From positions 186,001-250,000 of the forward strand of contig NZ_CP006571.1 of assembly GCF_000583875.1 (NCBI RefSeq): a DNA stretch of 64,000 nt, read 5' to 3'. Made by a program: the position numbers and the translations under genes. This document shows positions 56,082-64,000 of this stretch, piece after piece. Position 1 is the stretch's first letter, and every line of letters starts with the position of its first letter. Source of the stretch: Chlamydia avium 10DC88. Lineage in GTDB: Bacteria > Chlamydiota > Chlamydiia > Chlamydiales > Chlamydiaceae. The notes beneath the pieces are model-generated. The model searched no databases. It had not been told where the DNA came from and saw only the letters and a program-made list of their open reading frames with translations.

Positions 56082-56517
56082 TAGCGTCGGGGTCGATAAT
56101 TCCCCCTCGTCTCCAACGATTACGATCACTAAAAGGATCTTCATCATCATCACTGGGATAGTCGACTTCTATTCCCCCTTCTTCCCGCTCTTCATCATGG
56201 AATTCCATTTCCAGAGTTTCTCCTGGATCCAGTTCGATTTCTGTTTCCGTTGATTCTACAAACTCGATATCCGACATACTTGGTCCGTCTGGATATACTG
56301 TTTTTGTAGGAGAACGCCGTGGAGCTACATATTCTTCTATTTCTCCACTTTCTTTTAAAAGCTGTAGGCGTTCTTTTTCTTCGTGAATTTTATTTTCTAA
56401 AGAACGGATCTCTTCTTTATGTCTATCAACTTCTTTTTTAGGGACTAACCCCAATTTCATCCATTCAGTAAGATCGTGTAATTCAGATTCTAGTTTTTTT
56501 AGACGTTCACTTTTCAT
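56071..56517 (-). CDS. Coiled-coil acidic protein (CT053-like, candidate type III effector)
   Basis: A 148-residue hydrophilic protein. Residues 1-65 are a strong coiled coil (KKEVDRHKEEIRSLENKIHE), and residues 85-135 are very acidic (ESTETEIELDPGETLEMEFH, DYPSDDDEDPFSD). The C-terminus is RNRWRRGGIIDPDANEW. It has no membrane helix. The position matches CT053, one of the C. trachomatis proteins reported as a type III secretion substrate in heterologous assays. Function is otherwise unknown. It overlaps hemW by 11 bases and diverges from sucA. Confidence 0.7.
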   Translation of the reverse strand: MKSERLKKLESELHDLTEWMKLGLVPKKEVDRHKEEIRSLENKIHEEKERLQLLKESGEIEEYVAPRRSPTKTVYPDGPSMSDIEFVESTETEIELDPGETLEMEFHDEEREEGGIEVDYPSDDDEDPFSDRNRWRRGGIIDPDANEW

Positions 56518-56667
56518 CTAGTAGGTACCATCCTGTATGCTAGAGAGCAGATGTAATGTATCTCTAGCTTTTTTTCAATAACAGAAAAAACAAAGATTAT
56601 TTTTTTGAAAAATAAAAATTTGCTATGAAACGAAATTCTGATCGCATCTATTGAGAACAAATATCAT

Positions 56668-59385
56668 ATGGATTCTAAATTTGCTGGACAAGTCCATTCT
56701 TTGGATATAGCGTGGATTGAGTCTATGTTTCAACGATTTTTACATAATGAAACTTTAGATTCTTCATGGAAATATTTTTTTCAAGGATATCAGTTAGGTC
56801 TCGAAAGTACACCATCTCCATCAGGACAAGGAAACGATTGTGAAACTTTACAAGAGAAAAAAGCTCGGTTCCTTCTGATGGTTTATAGGTATTATGGGTA
56901 TTTACAAAGTCAGATTTCTCCATTAACTTCTCCGCATCCTTCATCATTGATTCAAGAGAAAATTAAGAATATAGATCTTGATGAAATTGTTCCTTCTTTG
57001 GGCTTTCTTCCCCAGGATAAAGTTACTGTTCGTGATTTGATTCAAGAGTTAGATAATTGTTATTGTCGCGGAATCGCAGTAGAAGCACTTACTTGTTCTC
57101 CACAATTACAGGAATATATTTGGCAGCTTATGGAGAGCAAGTTACCACAAAGATCTTCGGAAGATTTAGTGAGAATTTATCGAGATATATGTAAGGCATC
57201 TTTTTTTGAAGAGTTTCTTCAGATCAAATTTACAGGACAGAAAAGATTTTCTTTAGAAGGAGGAGAGAGTCTAATTCCCATGTTGGAACATCTTTTTCAT
57301 TTCGGTGTGGGGCTAGGCATAACAAGTTATGTGTTAGGAATGGCACATCGCGGACGTCTCAATGTGTTAACTAATGTTTTGGGGAAGCCTTACCGAGATG
57401 TATTTATGGAATTTGAAGACGACCCACAATCTCATGGTATTGATCATGTGGGGGATGTCAAATATCATAAGGGTTATGTCTCCAGGTCTCATAGTCATGG
57501 TCAGGAAATCATTCAGATTATGCTTCCAAATCCTAGTCATTTGGAAGCTGTAGATCCTGTTGTTGAGGGTGTAGTGGCCGCTCTACAGAATCAGGTTCCT
57601 CAGGATAGGAAACGCTCTTGCATTGCTATCTTGATTCATGGTGATGCCGCTTTCTCAGGACAAGGGATCGTTTATGAGACTTTGCAATTAAGTCAGATCC
57701 CTGGGTACTCAACAGAAGGAACTCTTCATATTGTTGTGAATAATCACATAGGGTTTACTGCTCAACCTAGAGAATACCGCTCTACACCTTATTGTACAGA
57801 TATTGCTAAGATGTTGGGAGTCCCTGTATTTCGCGTTAATGGCGAGGATATACTTTCTTGTCTACGGGCGATCGAATATTCATTAAAGATTCGTGAAGAA
57901 TTTGGTTGTGATGTGATTATCGATTTTTGTTGTTATCGAAAGCATGGACACAATGAAAGTGATGATCCTTCCATAACAGCGCCTCTGCTTTATAATGAAA
58001 TCAAGAAAAAATCTTCGATTCGTGAAATTTTTAAACAGTTTTTACTGAATCAAAAATCTTTAGAAGTTTCTGAAGATAAATTCCTTAGAGTAGAAAATGA
58101 TGTCCAGGAAATTTTAAACCAGGAATTTCAATCATTAAAAAAAGAAGAACAACATCTTCCAGTAGGATGCCGACATTGTGATCGTATGAACCTAGGGGAA
58201 TTATTAGTTAATTCTCTAGATGTTTCTTTAGATAGGAGTACAGTATTTGAGATAGGATCGAAATTATGTAGTTTCCCAGAACATTTTACTCCTCATTCCA
58301 AGATAAAATCTCTCATTGAAAAAAGAATGAAAATGGTCCGAGGAGAAATCGGAATTGATTGGGGAATGGCTGAAGAATTAGCTTTCGCTTCATTACTCAT
58401 AGAAAGATTTTCCTTAAGACTTTCTGGACAAGATTCTGTTCGTGGGACTTTTAGCCAAAGACATTTATTATGGAGCGATATTCATTCGGGAGATACGTAT
58501 TCTCCTTTATATCATTTATCTTCGGATCAAGGTTCTTTAGAAATCTATAACTCACCCTTATCGGAATACGCTGTTTTAGGATTTGAATATGGCTATGCTC
58601 AACAGGCGGAACGTACGTTAGTAATGTGGGAAGCTCAGTTTGGGGATTTTTCCAATGGCGCTCAGATTATTTTCGATCAGTATATTTCTTCAGCAATTCA
58701 AAAATGGGATTTACATTCTGATCTTGTTGTTCTTTTGCCTCACGGTTATGAAGGCCAAGGACCGGAGCATTCGTCCGCACGCATAGAAAGATATTTACAG
58801 CTTGCCGCAAATTGGAACTTTCAGATAGTCCTTCCTTCAACTCCTGTGCAATACTTTCGTATTCTTCGTGAACACACAAAAAGAGATCTCTCTTTACCTC
58901 TCATAGTTTTTACTCCAAAAATGCTGTTACGTCATCCTGAGTGTACTAGCTCTATAGAGGAATTTTCTAGCCCTGGGGGATTCCAATCGATACTTGAAGA
59001 TCATGAACCTAATTATGGTGCTAAGATTCTAGTTCTATGTTCAGGAAAAGTATATTACGATTTTCAAGATGCTCTGACCAAGAGACAAAGAAAAAATGAT
59101 TTTGCATGTTTGCGTATTGAAAGCTTGTATCCTTTACATCTTGAAAGATTACTTCATTTAATTAAAAAGTATTCTCAAGTTGTTCATTACGTATGGTTGC
59201 AGGAAGAGCCCCAAAATATGGGAGCATATGATTATATCTTCATGGCGACACAAGACATTTTTCCTAAGAAGCTGTTATGTGTAACAAGACCTCGAAGTAG
59301 TTCTACAGCTACAGGATCTCAACGTATTCACCAGAAAGAATTTTTAACATTAATGGAAACATTGTTTTCTTTAGGTAGTGTATGA
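56668..59385 (+). CDS. sucA: 2-oxoglutarate dehydrogenase E1 component
   Basis: A 905-residue thiamine-diphosphate enzyme decarboxylating 2-oxoglutarate. It contains the E1 start FAGQVHSLDIAWIESMFQRF, the active-site core HRGRLNVLTNVLGKPYRDVF, HGDAAFSGQGIVYETL, the ThDP region VNGEDILSCLRAIEYSLKIR with CCYRKHGHNESDDPS, and PLSEYAVLGFEYGYA. Length and motif order match the family. Chlamydiae have a partial TCA cycle starting at 2-oxoglutarate, so this is its first step. The stop overlaps sucB by 4 bases. Confidence 0.97.
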   Translation: MDSKFAGQVHSLDIAWIESMFQRFLHNETLDSSWKYFFQGYQLGLESTPSPSGQGNDCETLQEKKARFLLMVYRYYGYLQSQISPLTSPHPSSLIQEKIKNIDLDEIVPSLGFLPQDKVTVRDLIQELDNCYCRGIAVEALTCSPQLQEYIWQLMESKLPQRSSEDLVRIYRDICKASFFEEFLQIKFTGQKRFSLEGGESLIPMLEHLFHFGVGLGITSYVLGMAHRGRLNVLTNVLGKPYRDVFMEFEDDPQSHGIDHVGDVKYHKGYVSRSHSHGQEIIQIMLPNPSHLEAVDPVVEGVVAALQNQVPQDRKRSCIAILIHGDAAFSGQGIVYETLQLSQIPGYSTEGTLHIVVNNHIGFTAQPREYRSTPYCTDIAKMLGVPVFRVNGEDILSCLRAIEYSLKIREEFGCDVIIDFCCYRKHGHNESDDPSITAPLLYNEIKKKSSIREIFKQFLLNQKSLEVSEDKFLRVENDVQEILNQEFQSLKKEEQHLPVGCRHCDRMNLGELLVNSLDVSLDRSTVFEIGSKLCSFPEHFTPHSKIKSLIEKRMKMVRGEIGIDWGMAEELAFASLLIERFSLRLSGQDSVRGTFSQRHLLWSDIHSGDTYSPLYHLSSDQGSLEIYNSPLSEYAVLGFEYGYAQQAERTLVMWEAQFGDFSNGAQIIFDQYISSAIQKWDLHSDLVVLLPHGYEGQGPEHSSARIERYLQLAANWNFQIVLPSTPVQYFRILREHTKRDLSLPLIVFTPKMLLRHPECTSSIEEFSSPGGFQSILEDHEPNYGAKILVLCSGKVYYDFQDALTKRQRKNDFACLRIESLYPLHLERLLHLIKKYSQVVHYVWLQEEPQNMGAYDYIFMATQDIFPKKLLCVTRPRSSSTATGSQRIHQKEFLTLMETLFSLGSV

Positions 59386-60479
59386 TTACAGAAGTGCGCA
59401 TCCCCAATGTTGCTGAGTCTATAAGTACTGTTACTATAGCATCTCTTTTAGTACCTTCAGAGAGTCTAGTACAGGAAAATCAGGGCATTTTGGAGATCGA
59501 GAGTGATAAGGTAAATCAGCTGATTTATGCTCCAGCTTCAGGAAGACTTGTTTGGGAAGTAGCTGAGGGAGATACTATTTCAGTAGGAGGTCTCGTAGCC
59601 AAGATATATGATGCAAACGAGGCTATTCCCGAAGCCTCAGACGATAGTTCTCATTCTCAGGAAAACACGACTTTAGATGCAGAAATCATTTGCTTCCCGA
59701 GAACGGTATCTCGAGAGCCTCCAGCTAAGGGTAAGACTTTTGTTCCATTACGTGATCAGATACAAAGGAAAGAAACAGGAACAAAAAATGAAATTCGTGA
59801 ACGTATGTCTTCAATACGTAAAACGATTTCTCGTCGTTTAGTATCTTCACTTCACGAATCCGCTATGTTAACGACATTCAATGAGATTTATATGAATCCA
59901 TTGATAGAGTTACGTAGGGAAAACCAAGAGAGGTTTTCTTCTAAGTATCATGTGAAATTAGGCTTTATGTCTTTCTTTATTAAGGCTGTTGTTGCTGGGC
60001 TTAAGGCATATCCTCGCATCAATGCCTTTATTGATAAGGACGAAGTTGTCTATCGCCAATACTATGATATTAGTATAGCTGTCGGCACAGAACGAGGACT
60101 CATTGTTCCTGTGATTAGGGAATGTGATACGCTTTCTAATGGAGATATTGAGGTTCAACTTGCAGATCTAGCATTACGAGCTCGTGAAGGGAGAATTTCC
60201 GTTGCTGAGCTAGAGGGAGGGTGTTTCACTATTACTAATGGTGGAGTGTATGGCTCTCTTCTATCTACGCCAATTATTAATCCTCCTCAAGTTGGGATTT
60301 TAGGCATGCATAAAATACAAAAACGTCCTGTTGTCATAGATAATACGATAACAATAGCGGATATGATGTATGTAGCTCTAAGTTATGATCATCGTATTAT
60401 AGATGGTCAGGAGGCCGTAGGGTTCTTAGTCCAAGTTAAGGATGCGATCGAACATCCAGAATCCTTATTGAGTTTTTAA
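59382..60479 (+). CDS. sucB: Dihydrolipoyl succinyltransferase (E2 of 2-oxoglutarate dehydrogenase)
   Basis: A 365-residue E2. One lipoyl domain is at the N-terminus with the lipoylation lysine K43 (LEIESDKVNQLIYAPASG). The catalytic domain runs from about 140 on and ends with SYDHRIIDGQEAVGFLVQV. Between them (residues 80-135) I see only a flexible, charged linker and no peripheral subunit-binding domain, the segment that normally holds E3 (SPAVRRLAxE... GTGxxGRI). The enzyme is 40 residues shorter than E. coli SucB for that reason. The lipoate would be attached by LplA, encoded at the other end of the window. Confidence 0.93.
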   Translation: MITEVRIPNVAESISTVTIASLLVPSESLVQENQGILEIESDKVNQLIYAPASGRLVWEVAEGDTISVGGLVAKIYDANEAIPEASDDSSHSQENTTLDAEIICFPRTVSREPPAKGKTFVPLRDQIQRKETGTKNEIRERMSSIRKTISRRLVSSLHESAMLTTFNEIYMNPLIELRRENQERFSSKYHVKLGFMSFFIKAVVAGLKAYPRINAFIDKDEVVYRQYYDISIAVGTERGLIVPVIRECDTLSNGDIEVQLADLALRAREGRISVAELEGGCFTITNGGVYGSLLSTPIINPPQVGILGMHKIQKRPVVIDNTITIADMMYVALSYDHRIIDGQEAVGFLVQVKDAIEHPESLLSF

Positions 60480-60481
60480 TT

Positions 60482-61216
60482 TTATTCCCTAGGAAGGAGA
60501 AGAACAGCAGTTACATTGTTCTTTTTTGTATGAGGGTCTCGTTCATTAGGATCAGAATGAGCATTACGGTATCGCGAAGAAAAGAAAATATCGTGTTCTT
60601 CATAAGTACACCGCTCAGAAATAGTAATTTTTGAACGAGAAATACCCAAGTTCAGCAGTTGCTTTCTAGCCACGGCACGAAAATCCATATGATTTTCTTT
60701 AGGCATTAAAGGGAAAAAACTGGGAGGAAACAATTCTTTATAATCGGGATAGATGGCATGTTTAGGACCTAAAGAGGGACCAATGACAACAATCAGATCC
60801 TGAGGATTGGAATGGAATACCTTTTTTAGAATAGAAACCGTAACAGCATAGATATTTCCTACGAGACCACGCCAACCAGCATGAACATTAGCAATGACAT
60901 GTTTTTCAGGGTCATAAAAGATGGCTGGCTGACAATCTGAGTGACGAATATGTAAAGAAAGCAAAGGTTCTTGAGTGTATAAACCATCACCAGGAGATCT
61001 TTGGGGAGATGTTTGTGTTGCATGCAGTAACGTTGTACTATGTACTTGCTGCAAATCACAAAATTTCTTTGCTCCTAAGTCTTGGCAGATGTCTTCGTTT
61101 TTAGGGGAAAAGATCTTCCCTTCACTATCTATTTGTTTAGGGAATAATCCATGGCGTATGGGAAAGTCAGAAAGCTCAGGAAAAGAAAGTTTTTTTAAAT
61201 TAGCATACGTAGTCAT
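60482..61216 (-). CDS. YfiH/laccase-domain (DUF152) purine nucleoside-processing protein
   Basis: A 244-residue member of the YfiH (PgeF) family. The metal-site motif is IANVHAGWRGLVGNIYAVTV, with the conserved cysteine/histidine pair in IRHSDCQPAIF. Members act as purine nucleoside phosphorylases or as peptidoglycan-editing factors that remove wrongly incorporated serine. The C-terminal residues RCTYEEHDIFFSSRYRN are typical. It converges on sucB with 2 bases between and follows ispG on the minus strand by 11 bases. Confidence 0.88.
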   Translation of the reverse strand: MTTYANLKKLSFPELSDFPIRHGLFPKQIDSEGKIFSPKNEDICQDLGAKKFCDLQQVHSTTLLHATQTSPQRSPGDGLYTQEPLLSLHIRHSDCQPAIFYDPEKHVIANVHAGWRGLVGNIYAVTVSILKKVFHSNPQDLIVVIGPSLGPKHAIYPDYKELFPPSFFPLMPKENHMDFRAVARKQLLNLGISRSKITISERCTYEEHDIFFSSRYRNAHSDPNERDPHTKKNNVTAVLLLPRE

Positions 61217-61227
61217 AGTTCAAGGCA

Positions 61228-63031
61228 TCATTCAGGGTTTTTCCAAACTCCGTATTCTTTTAACAGATGGATTAATTCTTGTTCAGCATTTTCCATGGGA
61301 ATATGTGCTTTTACACATGTATGTTTTACATAGAGGTCTACCATACCTGTTTTAGATCCCACAAATCCAAAATCAGCATCCGCCATTTCTCCAGGACCAT
61401 TAACGATACATCCCATAACGGCAATTTTTAGACCCACAAGGTGTTTGGTTTTCTCTTGAATTTGCTTTGTTACCTTAGGAAGATCAAAAAGAGTCCTTCC
61501 ACATCCAGGACAGGAGATATATTCAGTTTTTACTAAACGTACTCCAGTACTTTGCAGTGTACTGAAAATAATTTCTCTAGATACATGGAGAGGAATATAG
61601 GGAAGATCTAAAATTACAGCATCGCCTAACCCATCCAGGAGTATAGCACCGAGTTCCGTAGCTATAGATACAGTAGCAGCATGTTCGTCTTCTGTTTGTT
61701 GAGACAAGACAATCATTACTGGCTGCGTCTCTTGTTTTCTTTTTTTAAAGAAGTTTCTGATGCTATGCATAAACGGAGGCGTAGCATGATAATAAACAAA
61801 AGGAGATGCTAAGGTAGAATCGCTACTCCACGTGTTTTCATTGTTATCGTACAAGTGAGGTGCCTGATGATCATGAAAGACTAGAATATGCTGTTTTAAT
61901 TTTTCAACAATTGGCGTTTCCAGAAAGCATCGAGGAATAAGAACCCCTTCAGGAGTCGTTGTAGATTTCTTCCCTGTTTGTTTGTCTATACCTAAGGCTT
62001 CCAAAAGAGTATCTATGGAAGTGTTTTCCAAATGATGATCATGGAGTTTGAGAAATACTCCATATACGTTGCCCCATGGGGTATTTTTTTAATTTTTTTG
62101 AAGCTTTAACGAAACTTTCGGAGTTTTCTAAAGCAAAAGGATTCTCCTGTTTAGGGAGATCAAGGTACACTGCTGTATGTTTCAATAATGTTTTACATAC
62201 ATGAATTTCTTGCGTAGGGCAACCCGTTAGAGAACAACGAATGGTATCTCCTAGACCTTCGGCAAGAAGTGTCCCTATGCCTATGGAGGATTTAATGACT
62301 CCATCTCTTCCCATACCGGCTTCTGTAACTCCTAAATGAAGAGGATAGTGCCAACCACGAGCATCCAAATCTTTAACAAGTTGGCGATAGGCAGCAATCA
62401 TTACCTTAGGATTGCTAGACTTCATTGAGAAAACAACATCTTGATAACCAAGTTTTTCGCAAATAGTAGCATATTCTAAAGCTGACATAACCATGCCTTC
62501 AATAGTATCTCCGTATCTCTGTAGTATACGTTCAGAAAGAGAACCATGATTAACTCCAATCCGCAAAGCTTTGTTTAAGCGTTGGCATTTCTCAACCAAA
62601 GGAGAGAACTTTTCTTCTAAGCGCTTAAGACTATCCGCGTAATTGCAGCTTCTTCCTGTAAACATATTGCGTTTATCAATGAAATTCCCTGGATTAATGC
62701 GTATTTTATCTACAATATCTGCTACATATGTAGCAGCTTGAGGGAAAAAATGAATATCAGCAACTAGAGGGATATGAATACCTTTGTTTATCAGGCGTTC
62801 TTTAATACGTTCGCAAGCTTGTGCTTCCTTAATACCCTGTACTGTAACCCGTACAATGTCACATTGAGCTTCTACAAGATCGCAAATTTGAGCTACCGTA
62901 GCATCAACATCTGCAGTAGGAGTTGTCGTCATTGACTGGTTTTTAATCGTATGGGTACTACCTATATAGAGATTCCCAATTTTTACTGAATGGGCGAAAC
63001 GCCTAGTTATATGTTCAAGAGAGTGTGCCAC
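61228..63031 (-). CDS. ispG: (E)-4-hydroxy-3-methylbut-2-enyl-diphosphate synthase IspG (plant-like long form), split by a one-base frameshift
   Basis: Penultimate-step enzyme of the MEP isoprenoid pathway. The N-terminal TIM barrel ([37 protein letters not shown]) lies in 62039-63031. The frame breaks at an A7 run (62084-62090): frame 1 reads [13 protein letters not shown] to a stop at 62039, while the next frame reads [20 protein letters not shown] and continues to 61228. Six As restore a 600-residue protein. The iron-sulfur domain holds [12 protein letters not shown] and [16 protein letters not shown]. The extra middle domain of about 230 residues is the plant/chlamydial long form. The gene is essential, so I favour a sequencing error or slippage over loss. 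Confidence 0.9.
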
Positions 63032-63060
63032 TAATCTAAAAAAATTTACTTAACGATAAG

Positions 63061-63081
63061 TAGATGGATATTTTACTTAAG
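63061..63081 (-). promoter_or_regulatory. Candidate promoter element upstream of ispG
   Basis: CTTAAGTAAAATATCCATC lies on the minus strand 31-50 bases upstream of the ispG start and contains a TAAAAT-type -10. The same string, with GT inserted, forms the -10 region of the Inc-like pair's promoter at 6931-6953. No good -35 was seen. Confidence 0.35.
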
Positions 63082-63275
63082 CTGACCAATTGAGAAGAAA
63101 CTAGCTTAATCCATCGTAAAGTATTTAGAAAGTGGAAAAATTAAGATTGTTTCAAATTTTTTATTGAGAAAATCTTATAGTCTTTTTTCTTAATCAGAGA
63201 GGATCTCATAAAAGAGATACTGCCTTTTATTTTACTCTCTAATAAGTATTTATATTCTAATTGGGTCAAATCTTC

Positions 63276-64000
63276 TTATATAGGAAGACCTAATCCAGGG
63301 GGGCTAACAACCACGATATTCATACTTACCCCAGGGTGCATGACTGCGAACTGTGCTATAGCAGCAACCAATCCAGTTTGTATTGCAGATTTCCATGTAA
63401 GTGCTTCTTGGGACGTTTGTAGAGGAGATATAGATATTAGGGGGAGTTGAACCATATCCACTCCTAAGGTGATCGCTTGTTCTAGACAACGAGTATACGA
63501 AGATTTAGCAAAAGAATAAGCAAGGAAAGGATTATTTTTATGAAAACTTGCATCAGGAGTTTGAATGAATCCTAGGAAGTTCGGAAGACCAAGTCGATGT
63601 TTATTAGTTGATCCATCATAATTTTTCCAAGGAAGGAATAAACATTGACCTTCAGTAAGATGTTCAGGTCGATCGTACACAATATTGAGTATATCTAAAT
63701 TTGCAAAGGTATTTTCGTTATTCTCTAAAGCAATCATCAGGTTACAGCAGCACTGTATGCGTGGTGTATACACGGATCCTGTTGTAGAGAAAAGAACCGT
63801 TTTCGAGTGATTAAATTTCCACACTTTTTGTAAAAATGCTGTCGAAGAATCTTCTAGTATATTGGGAAGAGATGTCCAATTATCAGTAATTAAGTCGGCA
63901 TACTTCTCTAATATTTGTGTGTGGGGCGTAGTTTCATCCGTAACAAGAAGAGATAACAACTCAGTAGTAGATGCTGGAGATTCATCAATTTCTATAGATT
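63276..64000 (-). CDS. Partial conserved chlamydial protein with macro-domain-like C-terminus (CT058-like)
   Basis: The reading frame runs to the right edge (at least 241 residues), so the N-terminus is missing; a TTG at 63959 is only an internal codon. The C-terminal part (AYSFAKSSYTRCLEQAITLG, DMVQLPLISISPLQTSQEAL, AAIAQFAVMHPGVSMNIVVV) has the strand-helix order of macro domains: the helix before the strand, the VxLPxIS strand, and the final helix and strand. Macro domains bind ADP-ribose or related metabolites. The N-terminal ligand motifs, if any, are not recognised. The assignment is an inference; the gene is real by its long open frame. Confidence 0.65.
   Translation of the reverse strand, partial: SIEIDESPASTTELLSLLVTDETTPHTQILEKYADLITDNWTSLPNILEDSSTAFLQKVWKFNHSKTVLFSTTGSVYTPRIQCCCNLMIALENNENTFANLDILNIVYDRPEHLTEGQCLFLPWKNYDGSTNKHRLGLPNFLGFIQTPDASFHKNNPFLAYSFAKSSYTRCLEQAITLGVDMVQLPLISISPLQTSQEALTWKSAIQTGLVAAIAQFAVMHPGVSMNIVVVSPPGLGLPI

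Noticed and set aside
62093-62099. The other A7 run in ispG as the frameshift site
   Set aside because: Removing one A there gives an immediate stop (AAT TAA), so the downstream run at 62084-62090 must be the site.

Overview
The window is chromosomal DNA of a Chlamydia species. The gene content is strongly chlamydial: a lysine/alanine-repeat HC2 histone (hctB), type III secretion chaperones resembling Slc1 and Mcsc, bilobed-hydrophobic Inc-like proteins, a second dnaA, the futalosine menaquinone genes mqnB and mqnD, a Na+-NQR operon, a plant-like FabI and a plant-like long IspG. From remembered C. trachomatis numbering, the window joins blocks matching CT286-CT253, CT102-CT107 and CT038-CT058. 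That order suits the C. pneumoniae/psittaci/caviae/felis/pecorum side of the genus better than C. trachomatis. I cannot name the species.

Layout. 1-6868: clpC (partial, minus), then lplA, a phospholipase D-like exported protein, a large membrane-anchored protein and an orphan lipoyl H-protein. 6979-7619: two small Inc-like membrane proteins. 7629-11521: nqrE-D-C-B (minus). 11602-15259: a ComF-like zinc-ribbon protein, a bactofilin, dnaA2, a TPR protein and its partner. 15429-20997: a division/peptidoglycan run rsmH-ftsL-pbp3-murE-amiA. 21017-25981: tRNA-Arg(CCT), an IHF/HU-like protein, a conserved unknown, accA and an MsbA-like ABC exporter. 25978-29094 (minus): mqnB, mqnD, a DnaQ-like exonuclease, an Mcsc-like chaperone and a FliO-like protein. 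29414-33866: HAD phosphatase, fabI, RluA-type synthase, mutY, MazG-like. 33927-34029: 4.5S SRP RNA. 34039-36965 (minus): CPBP protease, two lipoproteins (one only 41 aa) and two more Inc-like proteins. 37559-42817: PP2C phosphatase, NifS-like desulfurase, two DUF21/CBS proteins, an FtsB-like protein and dcd. 43349-50980: ruvB, SpoIID-like, glgX, slc1, ssb, pepA, hctB. 51140-54894: a HolA-like protein and a convergent pair of serine/threonine-rich proteins with phage-tail-fibre-like repeats. 54960-64000: hemW, a coiled-coil protein, sucA, sucB, a YfiH-family protein, ispG and a partial macro-domain-like gene.

Two things stand out. First, five conserved genes (an msbA-like exporter, a nifS-like gene, a DUF21/CBS gene, hctB and ispG) are each split by exactly one base. 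Four of the five breaks lie in A6 or A7 runs. Uncorrected homopolymer sequencing error is the simplest explanation, but the DUF21/CBS break lies exactly on an in-phase A AAA AAG slippery heptamer. Second, the convergent 52219-54894 pair looks like a lineage-variable surface or secreted system. It carries phage-tail-fibre-type repeats although there are no other phage genes here.

How the genes work together: lplA supplies lipoate to the lipoyl domains of GcvH and SucB. rsmH through amiA, with SpoIID-like, bactofilin and FtsB-like, serve FtsZ-less division. nqrB-E with mqnB/D serve the menaquinone and sodium-based respiratory chain. Slc1, Mcsc and the Inc-like genes belong to host interaction. 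All identifications rest on reading motifs; no database search was run.
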